From assembly GCF_013394165.1 (NCBI RefSeq), contig NZ_CP041330.1:496001-560000 (forward strand): DNA of 64,000 nucleotides, in the 5' to 3' direction. Position 1 is the first letter of the stretch. Every line of letters begins with the position of its first letter. Below, in pieces: positions 56,640 through 64,000 of the stretch. This DNA comes from Pseudoalteromonas sp. Scap06 (GTDB lineage Bacteria; Pseudomonadota; Gammaproteobacteria; Enterobacterales; Alteromonadaceae). A program made the translations under genes and the position numbers. The notes below the pieces were generated by a model. It did no database searches. It had not been told where the DNA came from and was given only the letters and a program-made list of their open reading frames with translations.

Positions 56640-57767
56640 ATGGCTTTAACTAAAATTCTTGCAGTCGACGATGAACCATTTAACCTCGAAATAATAGAAG
56701 AAATCCTAGAAGAATTAGATTTTGAACTTAAGCTGGCTTCGAGTGGCCCGGAATGCTTGAGCATGGTTGAAGAGTATATGCCGCAGGTTATCTTACTTGA
56801 TGTAAGCATGCCAAAAATGAATGGTTACGAAGTATGTAAAGAGCTCAAAGCGAACCCTAAAACACAAGATATTATAGTGATGTTTGTATCGGCAAGGGGG
56901 ACAGTTGAGGAACGTATGGAAGGTTATTCAGTAGGTGCTGAAGACTATATTGTAAAACCGTTTGGGCACGATGAGCTTAAGCAAAAGCTGAATAAGTTAA
57001 ATCAAGTATTAATAGAAAAACAACAGCTTGAAAAGCAAGTAAAAGAAGCTACCTCAACCGCTTTTGATGCTATGGCAAATAGCAGTGAAATGGGTCAAAT
57101 AGTTAACTATGTTGAAAATATCGGTTTTGTCAACGATGTAGAAGAGTTAGGTAAGGCATTAGTGGAGTGCTTACAGACATTTGGTCTACAAAGTAATATT
57201 GAATTTAGATGTAACGACACCAAATCGCACTTTGCTTTAAACGGTGTGTGTTCGCCGATTGTGATTGAGTTATTTGAAATGCTTAAAAACAAAGGTAGGT
57301 TACATGAGTTTTCTCATCGTATTTTGGTTAATTACGAGCTTGTCAGTTTATTGATTTTGAATATGCCAGAACAAGATGAGCAGAAGCATGGGCGTATACG
57401 TGATCATATTTGTTTTATTGTAAGTGTAACCGAACAGCAATTGCGGGCTATTACTACTAAGAAAATGTTGGTTTCGCAGCAAGAGCGATTAAACAAAGTG
57501 GCGAGTACTGTTCACAGTAAGTTTCATAGTTTAATTGGATTGCTTAACGACAGCCGGATAAATAACGAAAAAGTATTTAAACAACTTCAAGAGGAGTTAG
57601 AAGAGCGGATCCCAACTATGGGACTCGATGAAGACCAGGAAGTGTTTATCTACAAAAAAGTCGACGAAACGATTCAAAATTCGGTGGCACGTCAAGAATC
57701 TGTTGATCAGGTTAAAAAAGCGTTCGCAGAGATAGAGCAAGATCTCGCTTTATTGTTGAAAGGTTAA
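56640..57767 (+). CDS. Response regulator with receiver domain and GAF-like plus helical output
   Basis: 375 residues. Receiver 1-120 with D10/D11, phosphoacceptor D54 (VILLDVSMPKMNG), SARG and KPFG. After a coiled coil (about 118-145) a region of about 150-275 has a GAF-like pattern (NIGFVNDVEELGKALVECLQTFGL, SLLILNMPEQDEQ). A helical tail follows, about 280-375. There is no DNA-binding, GGDEF or phosphatase motif, so output is probably by protein contact. The stop codon TAA lies inside GGTTAAAGG, the heptamer seen in arrays elsewhere. Confidence 0.88.
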   Translation: MALTKILAVDDEPFNLEIIEEILEELDFELKLASSGPECLSMVEEYMPQVILLDVSMPKMNGYEVCKELKANPKTQDIIVMFVSARGTVEERMEGYSVGAEDYIVKPFGHDELKQKLNKLNQVLIEKQQLEKQVKEATSTAFDAMANSSEMGQIVNYVENIGFVNDVEELGKALVECLQTFGLQSNIEFRCNDTKSHFALNGVCSPIVIELFEMLKNKGRLHEFSHRILVNYELVSLLILNMPEQDEQKHGRIRDHICFIVSVTEQQLRAITTKKMLVSQQERLNKVASTVHSKFHSLIGLLNDSRINNEKVFKQLQEELEERIPTMGLDEDQEVFIYKKVDETIQNSVARQESVDQVKKAFAEIEQDLALLLKG

Positions 57768-58023
57768 AGGTGCGGGCTACGGGCTGCGAGGCGCGGGGTA
57801 AATTCCTTGCTACGATTGATACATTTACTTGTAGCAGCGACTTTATGTCGCGTCTTTTAAAGGTTAAATACGAAAGGTGTGCGCTACAGATTAACTAAAA
57901 TCTGTACTTTAATTGTGGCTTCTCATTTACTCCTCATTTTCTTCTCTGTGTTAAATCATATATTAGTAAATTATGCACAAAGAGAGCTAAGAGATCGCAG
58001 AGGAGGTTAAAAGGGTAAAAGGC
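57768..58023. repeat. Mosaic intergenic repeat, copy E (convergent spacer RR / queG)
   Basis: It begins with CGGGCTACGGGCTGCGAGGCGCGGGG (in two parts, 57772-57797), then the palindromic GTAGCAGCGACTTTATGTCGCGTC module (57830-57854) and GGTTAAA at 57862-57868. Then comes the CACAGAG-type lead TCTCATTTACTCCTCATTTTC (57920-57941) with CTTCTCTGTG and, further on, GCACAAAGAGAGC and CGCAGAGG. No gene and no clear terminator. Confidence 0.65.
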
Positions 58024-59166
58024 TTATGCGTCTCTGGGTAAGCCTTTTTCAACTATACGAATTAACCGTGCTGTTTTACGCAACTTTTGCCTTTGTTTAT
58101 CGTGTTGCTGGGCGAGTGCCCAATTTATATGTTCACCCACCAGATCACTGACTGTTTGGCGTTTATCTTCGAGTGCAGCAATAATTGCCGGGCTAAAATC
58201 TGCGTTACCTAATCCAACGGCTATATTTCGTAGCCAACGTTCATGGCCAATGCGGCGGATTGGACTGCCCTCGGTATTTTTTAAAAAGGTAGTTTCATCC
58301 CAAGCAAATAACTCGAGTAAATCTTTGTTTTTTAATTGTGTACGAGGATGAAAGTCAGCCTCATCGGTAATTTGTCCGTAGCGGTTCCATGGGCATACCA
58401 ATTGGCAATCGTCACAGCCATAAATGCGATTTCCCATTAATGTTCTGTATTGCTCAGGAATAGCGCCTTGATGCTCTATAGTTAAATACGAAATGCACTT
58501 ACGCGCATCAACCACATAAGGTTCTACAATAGCACCAGTGGGGCATAGTGTTATGCAGGCAACGCATTTGCCGCAGCCCTCAAAAGTGTTTTCGTTATCA
58601 ATAGGTAAAGGTAAGTCGACAAAAAGCTCTCCTAAAAAGAACCAAGAACCCGCCTCTTTATTTATTAATAAAGAATGCTTTCCGCGCCAGCCTAATCCCG
58701 CTTTTTCAGCGAGTTGACGTTCAAGTACAGGGGCTGAATCAACAAAAGGCCTAAAGCTATAGTCACCCACATATTGTTCAATTTTTTTACCTAACTGTTT
58801 GATTCGGTTGCGCATCAACTTATGATAGTCACGGCCAAGGGCATATCGACTGATATAGGCTTTTTCGGTATTTTTAAGGTTTTTGGCAAAGCCAGAATCA
58901 GGTGGGAGGTAATTCATTTTAACTGAAATAACCCGCTGTGTTCCGGGTACTAGCTCATTAGGGCGAGCACGCTTCATACCATGGGCTGCCATATAATCCA
59001 TTGAGCCATGAAAACCCGCATCAAGCCATCGCTGCAGCTGTGCTTCATGCTTAGTTAAATCAATGTCAGTAATACCCACTTCACTAAAGCCAAGTTCTTG
59101 ACCCCATAGCTTTATTTGCTGGGCTAGCTGTTCATAATTTAGATTGACGTCGCTCACATGCTTCAC
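58024..59166 (-). CDS. queG: Epoxyqueuosine reductase QueG
   Basis: 380 residues. Start MKHVSDVNLNYEQL, corrinoid-binding part (GFHGSMDYM), two [4Fe-4S] sets (CGKCVACITLCPTGAI and CDDCQLVCPWNRY) and a C-terminal HEAT-like helical part (EHINWALAQQ). Performs the last step of queuosine synthesis on tRNA using cobalamin. Frame and length fit the family. Confidence 0.96.
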   Translation of the reverse strand: MKHVSDVNLNYEQLAQQIKLWGQELGFSEVGITDIDLTKHEAQLQRWLDAGFHGSMDYMAAHGMKRARPNELVPGTQRVISVKMNYLPPDSGFAKNLKNTEKAYISRYALGRDYHKLMRNRIKQLGKKIEQYVGDYSFRPFVDSAPVLERQLAEKAGLGWRGKHSLLINKEAGSWFFLGELFVDLPLPIDNENTFEGCGKCVACITLCPTGAIVEPYVVDARKCISYLTIEHQGAIPEQYRTLMGNRIYGCDDCQLVCPWNRYGQITDEADFHPRTQLKNKDLLELFAWDETTFLKNTEGSPIRRIGHERWLRNIAVGLGNADFSPAIIAALEDKRQTVSDLVGEHINWALAQQHDKQRQKLRKTARLIRIVEKGLPRDA

Positions 59167-59228
59167 ACAGTTATATTATAAGCCGCGTAATTTAGCATAA
59201 TCGCGGCTTGGGTAAAACTAGTCAGGCC

Positions 59229-60449
59229 CTAGCCTACAAAACGCTTTAACTGTTGTTGGGTTTGTTGACTTAGTTTTTGTGATTGCTCAGAGTCATGCAA
59301 TGCGGTGTCTATTTGTTGCTTTGCTTGTTCGCCAAGCGCCACAATTTGTTCAACCGATTCATGGGTTTGATTTTGTGTATCTTCAAGTAAATGAACTGCG
59401 TTAGCTATTTGCTGTAATTGCTGCTGATTATGCTCAAATTCATTGAGCATTTTTCCAAAACCTTCTGAGGTATCGTTGATTGCAGCTTGTGCGTTATTAG
59501 AGTGACTAATTAACTGCTGAGACTCTTTATTGGTTTCATTAACCAGCTCATTCATTTGGGTAATAAAATCACTAATTTGGCGGGTTGCATCACTTACTTT
59601 AACCGATAGGGTGCGAACTTCATCGGCAACCACGGCAAAACCTCTCCCTGCCTCTCCGGCGCGCGCTGCTTCAATTGCCGCATTAAGCGCTAATAAATTA
59701 GTTTGATCAGAAAACTCTTCTACCATTTTTAAAATGCTACGAATGTTTTCACTATTCTCTTTTAAGCCTGCAATCGTTTTAGAAAAACTACCCAGCATTT
59801 CATTAATAAGTCTCACCTGTTCAACCAGTTTTGACAGTTCGCTCGCAGAGAGCTTAACAAAACTAAGATGTTCATTATTTACCTGATGTACGCTATCAGT
59901 GTTACTTACGATATCTTGTAGGCTTTGGGTAATTTGGTTGCTGGCATTAATTATGGTGTGGCTTAAATTAATTTGCTGTTCGCTTAGCTGCTCTGTGTGC
60001 TGCATTGATTGCGTTACTTGGCTATTACTTTGCACGCTTTCCTGAGCGCTGCTGTAGGTCGTATTTAATAAGCTGTTTAAATGCGTAGTAAACTGATTAT
60101 ATTGTTCACTTAAATCTCTAAATTCATCAAAAGTAAAATGAGGAAGTTTGGCAGCTAAGTTGGCATCTTGTTGATTAATATTAATCAACGTATCGCGCAT
60201 GGCTTTTACCGGGCGCACAATTAAAAAGCGCATATAAAAAATAGTAAATATAAAACCGGCAACAATCAGCAGGGTTAATGCCCAAAATAGCCCTGTGCTT
60301 TGTTGATTTTCAGAGAGGCTACTGTGTAACCAAAATAATGTAATAGCTTGAAATAAAAATACAAAGCTTAAATTACCCACTATTTTTCGGGTTAAAGTAA
60401 AAAATAGAGTTTGTTCTAAAAAGTTATAAATACGCATGTAGCTACTCAT
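59229..60449 (-). CDS. Methyl-accepting chemotaxis protein with short periplasmic part
   Basis: 406 residues. Two membrane helices (about 26-46 and 56-76) are separated by only about ten residues ([10 protein letters not shown]), so it has no sizeable external sensor. HAMP (about 77-125) and a long coiled-coil signalling domain with the conserved hairpin [39 protein letters not shown] follow. Probably senses membrane, redox or internal state. No pentapeptide for CheR is present at the C-terminus (ends LKRFVG). Confidence 0.92.
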   Translation of the reverse strand: MSSYMRIYNFLEQTLFFTLTRKIVGNLSFVFLFQAITLFWLHSSLSENQQSTGLFWALTLLIVAGFIFTIFYMRFLIVRPVKAMRDTLININQQDANLAAKLPHFTFDEFRDLSEQYNQFTTHLNSLLNTTYSSAQESVQSNSQVTQSMQHTEQLSEQQINLSHTIINASNQITQSLQDIVSNTDSVHQVNNEHLSFVKLSASELSKLVEQVRLINEMLGSFSKTIAGLKENSENIRSILKMVEEFSDQTNLLALNAAIEAARAGEAGRGFAVVADEVRTLSVKVSDATRQISDFITQMNELVNETNKESQQLISHSNNAQAAINDTSEGFGKMLNEFEHNQQQLQQIANAVHLLEDTQNQTHESVEQIVALGEQAKQQIDTALHDSEQSQKLSQQTQQQLKRFVG

Positions 60450-60507
60450 TAAATAGTGACCTACTAAATTATTGTTTTTATAGCATAAATAGCAATTAAA
60501 TAATTAG

Positions 60508-61212
60508 TTATAGTTCATTTAATTGCGCCAAAAAATGCTTAGTTCGTTCAGGGTCGTTAGTAAAAATGCCATCAACACCACAGGCAAGCATCAGTTTAAT
60601 ATCTTCAACTTCATCTACGGTGTAGGCAAACACCTGTAAGCCGCGCAGTTTGGCATCGTCAACAAACGACTTGTTCATAAAGTTTTTGTCAACATGAATG
60701 CTAAAGGCCTGTAAGTCTTCAGCAAACTTCGCATACTGCAATGGAATTGATGCAGTAAGTGCGCCAATTTTAAGCCAAGGCAAGCGGTTCTTTAGCCAGT
60801 GTAGTTGATGATGATTAAATGATGAAACTAAAATATTGCCTGCTGATATCTTATTTGCAGTAATATTCATTTCTAGTTGCGCAGCAAACTTTTCTAGTTC
60901 AAAAGTATGTTTTAGCTCTAAATTAAGTAAGGTTTGGTTGCTATTCCAGTCAATTAGTTGTTGTAGGGTAGGTACTTGCTCACCATTTCCCGCATCAAAT
61001 TGTTGAATTTGCTGAGCGCTTAGGTCGCACACTTTACCTTTACCATTAGTGGTTCTATCTAGATAGGTATCATGAATAATCACGTAGTCATCAAGTGCGC
61101 TTTGTACATCAACCTCAATGCCATCTACATTTGCTTTTAACGCCGCCATAATGGCGCTATGTGTATTTTCAGGAAAGTGTGTGCTTGTGCCTCTATGAGC
61201 AAATATTTTCAT
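60508..61212 (-). CDS. Glycerophosphodiester phosphodiesterase
   Basis: 234 residues from the ATG at 61212, which overlaps the previous stop (ATGA); the frame to 61239 would lie within the upstream gene. Motifs HRGTSTHFPENT, GIEVDVQ, IHDTYLDRTTNGKG and LNLELK place it in the GDPD family (UgpQ-like). Hydrolyses glycerophosphodiesters to glycerol-3-phosphate and an alcohol. No signal peptide, so cytosolic. Confidence 0.92.
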   Translation of the reverse strand: MKIFAHRGTSTHFPENTHSAIMAALKANVDGIEVDVQSALDDYVIIHDTYLDRTTNGKGKVCDLSAQQIQQFDAGNGEQVPTLQQLIDWNSNQTLLNLELKHTFELEKFAAQLEMNITANKISAGNILVSSFNHHQLHWLKNRLPWLKIGALTASIPLQYAKFAEDLQAFSIHVDKNFMNKSFVDDAKLRGLQVFAYTVDEVEDIKLMLACGVDGIFTNDPERTKHFLAQLNEL

Positions 61213-62075
61213 GGCTGCTTTTTCCGTGAGATTGACCAAGTTTCAAAGCACGCAGCACTAACAATCAGTGCGCCACCAATCAGGGTCATCACTGAAGGGC
61301 GTTCGTGCAAAATAATTATAGCCAGTATTGTGCCATAAAGGGGCTGTAAGCAAGAAATCAATCCAGCGGTCGCTGCTGATAAATGTTTTAAACTCGCTGC
61401 AAATAACGAATGCGGCATCGCAGTAAACACCACACCGGCGATAAGCAACAATATTAAATCAGTATCATTAATTTGTGTTATGGGTACTTCAATAAATGTA
61501 CATAGCATCAGGCTTGCCACTAACGTTTGATAAAACATGGTTTGCGGTCCACCATACTCGCTAAAGTAGCGTTTATGGGTAATATTACGAAGAGCAAAAA
61601 ACAACGCTGATACCACCCCCGTCAAAACACCTAAAGTGATGTCATCGCCTAAATTAACGTTAGGGATCAATAAATAAATACCAATAATCACCACCACAGC
61701 GCTTATTATATCTTTTGCTTTGGGCTTACTTTTATTAAATAGAGGCTCTAAAAATACCGTGATCACGGGATAGGTAAAAAAAGCTAACATGCCCACGGTA
61801 ATTCCCGCCAATTGCATGCCTGCAAAGTAGGTTACCCAGTGGATACCTACGGCAACGCCTAATAAAATGGCAATCACATAATCTTTGGCGTGATGCAGCT
61901 TAATTGGTTTTTTTTGCAAAGTCAGTAGCACACAAATTGCCACCCCAGCGATAGCCGCGCGATAAGCGGTAATATCTAATGCATTCAAACCAATTAGCTT
62001 TGCGAATAAGGCGGTGCCGCCAAATAAAAGGACGGCAATATGTAAGTAAATTAAGCTTTGTTGTTGGGACTGCAC
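61209..62075 (-). CDS. EamA/DMT-family inner-membrane transporter
   Basis: 288 residues with ten hydrophobic helices in two EamA repeats; family segments include GGTALFAKLIGLNALDITAYRAAIAGVAICVLL, and the second repeat ends near SLKHLSAATAGLISCLQPLYGTILAIIILHERPS. Probable metabolite exporter of unknown substrate. Coupled by a 4-base overlap to the glycerophosphodiesterase gene. Confidence 0.9.
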   Translation of the reverse strand: MQSQQQSLIYLHIAVLLFGGTALFAKLIGLNALDITAYRAAIAGVAICVLLTLQKKPIKLHHAKDYVIAILLGVAVGIHWVTYFAGMQLAGITVGMLAFFTYPVITVFLEPLFNKSKPKAKDIISAVVVIIGIYLLIPNVNLGDDITLGVLTGVVSALFFALRNITHKRYFSEYGGPQTMFYQTLVASLMLCTFIEVPITQINDTDLILLLIAGVVFTAMPHSLFAASLKHLSAATAGLISCLQPLYGTILAIIILHERPSVMTLIGGALIVSAACFETWSISRKKQP

Positions 62076-62236
62076 GAGATTTCCTTGTCACTTTTTTTGG
62101 CTATATTAGCATTGCTTTTACACTCAGAAGATGAATTTTTCTATTTCATGACAAATGTCAGCCAAGTTAATGACACTTCACACTCTTATATATTTTATCT
62201 AATGGCATAGTTACTTTACTTATATTGGAGGGTGTT

Positions 62237-62407
62237 ATGAATTCCTTAATTTTAATAAGCTTAAGCATTAGCGACTTTGTAGAAACACTAAGTTTAACTG
62301 CGACTTATGAAGATTGTTTTATGTTCGCATTCATTTTTATGTTATTAATATTTATTAATAAAAATAGTGCTATAAACAAAAACAATAGGCCAGAGGTATT
62401 AGTATGA
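62237..62407 (+). CDS. Small membrane protein coupled to a DesK-like kinase
   Basis: 56 residues from the ATG at 62237, which has a strong GGAGGG site 6 bases before it; an in-frame TTG at 62225 lies before that site. It is a short sequence with one clear membrane helix (EDCFMFAFIFMLLIFINK) and a short basic tail. The last four bases overlap the kinase ATG (ATGA), which argues for a real coupled gene. I do not recognise a family. It might modulate the kinase. Confidence 0.7.
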   Translation: MNSLILISLSISDFVETLSLTATYEDCFMFAFIFMLLIFINKNSAINKNNRPEVLV

Positions 62408-63507
62408 GTTCGCTAAGTAGCTTTTCTCAACAAACGGATAAAACGTTTTGGAAGTATGGCCATTTAATTTTTACCGGCTTTTATTTATTGCCATTAATTA
62501 TTAATTTTGACCAATTTACAAAAAGCCAAATGAGCCTATGTTTAGCTTTTTATATTGCTTTTATTATTTTGTACATAAAAGCAATTAACTGCAATAACAC
62601 AAAAATTACCCCCTTATTTTTAGCCTTGCTCGCCATTTGTTTTAGCGCCACTTTTTTTACCTCTGGCACACCTACTTTGTATGGTTTTGTTGCTTATGTG
62701 GCAGGGTATAGTTATACCCAAAAGCAGCGGTATTATGCCGCATTAGCCATTATAGTCGCGCTTTTTACAAGTTCGTATTTAAGCGATATAGGAAAGCTTC
62801 AGTACTTTTTGGCTGTGGCATTAATATTATGTGCCGCCTTATTTAGCTATGGAATTGCAGCAAAAAGAGAGCGCGAACATAAAAAGCGCGAACAAGAAAG
62901 CGCAAAGCAATTGGAGCAACTAGCAGCCATTGCTGAGCGTGAACGCATAGCCCGAGATTTACATGATATTTTAGGTCACTCACTGTCATCAATAGCTTTA
63001 AAAGCTGAACTTGCGAATAAACTAAATCAAGGTGAACGATACGCGCAGGCTAATAACGAAATAGCCCAAGTAGCAGATCTTGCAAGACAGTTACTGAGTG
63101 ATGTACGAAACGCGGTAAGTGATTTAAAGCAGCTCAACTTAAACAGCCAAATAACACAGCTAAAACAAACACTCAAAGAGCAAGGCTTTAACATAAAATT
63201 TAACGTTAATTTAGCGACGTTACCTGCCAAGGTTGAGGGCATTGCGAGTCTTATTATTAAAGAGTCAGTGACTAATTTATTACGCCATAGCAGCACAAAA
63301 ATCGGTTCTATTAATATAGAACAAACAAAGCGGCAATTACTTATTGCCGTTATTGATAACGCGCCATGCACCACATTAAAAGCGGGAAATGGTTTAAATG
63401 GCATTAAAGAGCGAGCAGAGCAATTAAACGGCAGTGCAAAATTTACCTGTGGCGATACATTTACTTTAAACGTTGTACTGCCATTAAGTGCTGAGGATTT
63501 AAAATGA
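62404..63507 (+). CDS. DesK/NarX-type membrane sensor histidine kinase (HisKA_3)
   Basis: 367 residues: five or six membrane helices (about 15-155), a basic coiled coil (KREREHKKREQESAKQLEQL), then the HisKA_3 phosphorylation site ERERIARDLHDILGHSLSS (H187) and a C-terminal HATPase (KESVTNLLRHSS; GNGLNGIKERAEQLNGSAKF). The layout resembles DesK, which senses membrane fluidity, but the signal here is unknown. Coupled by ATGA overlaps to the small protein before and the regulator after. Confidence 0.92.
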   Translation: MSSLSSFSQQTDKTFWKYGHLIFTGFYLLPLIINFDQFTKSQMSLCLAFYIAFIILYIKAINCNNTKITPLFLALLAICFSATFFTSGTPTLYGFVAYVAGYSYTQKQRYYAALAIIVALFTSSYLSDIGKLQYFLAVALILCAALFSYGIAAKREREHKKREQESAKQLEQLAAIAERERIARDLHDILGHSLSSIALKAELANKLNQGERYAQANNEIAQVADLARQLLSDVRNAVSDLKQLNLNSQITQLKQTLKEQGFNIKFNVNLATLPAKVEGIASLIIKESVTNLLRHSSTKIGSINIEQTKRQLLIAVIDNAPCTTLKAGNGLNGIKERAEQLNGSAKFTCGDTFTLNVVLPLSAEDLK

Positions 63508-64000
63508 TCAAAGTATATTTAGTTGAAGATCAAGCGCTGGTGCGCGACGCAGTTGCCGCTTTATTAAGCCTCGACTTTAATATTGAGGTAATTGGTCAAG
63601 CATGTAATGGGCGAGATGCGTTAAATGAAATCAGCGCGCTTAGTAAAGACTTACATCCAGATATCATTTTAACGGATATAGAAATGCCAAGCATAAATGG
63701 CATTGAGCTTAGTGAGCAAATAGCCGCTAAATATCCTGCAATTAATATGGTAATTATGACCACTTTTTCACGTGCTGGTTATATTAGGCGCTCTTTGAAT
63801 GCGGGTGTTAAAGGTTTTATTTTAAAAGAAGCACCTAGCGAAGAGCTAATAAACGCGTTAAAAAAAGTAATGCAAGGGCAAAAGGTGATTGACCCAGAAC
63901 TTGCCATTAATGCCCTAGACGATGCCGACCCACTCACAGATAAAGAGCGTAAAGCCTTAAAGCTTGCAAGTGATGGCTTAAAAACCAGCGAAATAGCAAA
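63504..64000 (+). CDS. NarL/DesR-type response regulator (3' truncated by window)
   Basis: Start ATG at 63504 overlaps the kinase stop. The receiver has E8-D9, phosphoacceptor D58 (IILTDIEMPSING), TTF and K near GFILKEAPSEE. The sequence then enters a LuxR-type HTH (PLTDKERKALKLASDGLKTSEIA) and leaves the window. DNA-binding partner of the kinase; target promoters unknown, with self-regulation of this operon possible. Confidence 0.93.
   Translation, partial: MIKVYLVEDQALVRDAVAALLSLDFNIEVIGQACNGRDALNEISALSKDLHPDIILTDIEMPSINGIELSEQIAAKYPAINMVIMTTFSRAGYIRRSLNAGVKGFILKEAPSEELINALKKVMQGQKVIDPELAINALDDADPLTDKERKALKLASDGLKTSEIA

Overview
The window reads as one chromosomal segment of a marine gammaproteobacterium of the Alteromonadales, most likely Pseudoalteromonas or a close relative. 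This is judged from protein similarity as I recall it, moderate-to-low GC, and gene order (yraL-lpoA-yraN-diaA-dolP, petABC-sspAB, a complete dcw cluster ending in lpxC). No database search was run. There is no prophage, IS element, CRISPR array, rRNA or tRNA that I can see. The one structured RNA gene is rnpB.

Layout. 1-417: tail of a UDP-glucose dehydrogenase. 773-3374: a beta-CASP nuclease and a Mn-dependent pyrophosphatase, both minus strand. 3492-4815: a small membrane protein and mutM. 5172-6001: rplM-rpsI. 6071-6617: an island with a four-helix-bundle (IVP/S23-like) gene between heptamer repeat arrays. 7099-9694: the cytochrome bc1 operon petABC. 9774-10837: sspAB. 11450-15005 (minus) and 15066-15923 (plus): dolP, diaA, yraN and lpoA divergent from rsmI. 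15967-16330: rnpB. 16578-18751: an MscS channel and a YihY family protein. 19130-21251: a probable Fur-controlled PepSY/PiuB-type iron operon. 21327-24419: a large Cache-PAS-GGDEF-EAL protein. 25063-26408: small envelope proteins of the YqjD/YqjE/YqjK type. 26863-44616: the dcw cluster, mraZ to ftsZ, then lpxC. Most of its genes overlap by 1-14 bases. It is preceded by a promoter and five 10-bp-phased MraZ boxes.

44704-53911 is mainly housekeeping: yjjG, yjjX, prkB, a secreted M1 aminopeptidase, a GST, ppiC and a glutathione peroxidase. It also holds several unknowns, including a recombinase-fold protein that has lost nearly all catalytic residues (51200-51880). 54600-57767 is a two-component pair, a hybrid kinase with a response regulator that has no DNA-binding domain. 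58024-62075 (minus) carries queG, a chemotaxis receptor, a glycerophosphodiesterase and an EamA transporter. 62237-64000 is a small membrane protein coupled to a DesK/NarL-type kinase-regulator pair that runs off the window.

The most unusual structure is not a protein. Many 3' intergenic spacers carry tandem heptamers of the form GGTNNNA (GGTTCGA, GGTTCAA, GGTTAAA, GGTTGAA, GGTATTA). They are almost always on the coding strand of the upstream gene and often begin within a few bases of its stop codon. In four unrelated minus-strand genes the array is followed by a nearly identical terminator hairpin. Convergent spacers also hold a mosaic of GC-rich palindromic modules and a CACAGAG-type inverted repeat. 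The four-helix-bundle gene is bracketed by heptamer arrays in inverted orientation, which makes it the best candidate for a gene linked to this repeat family.
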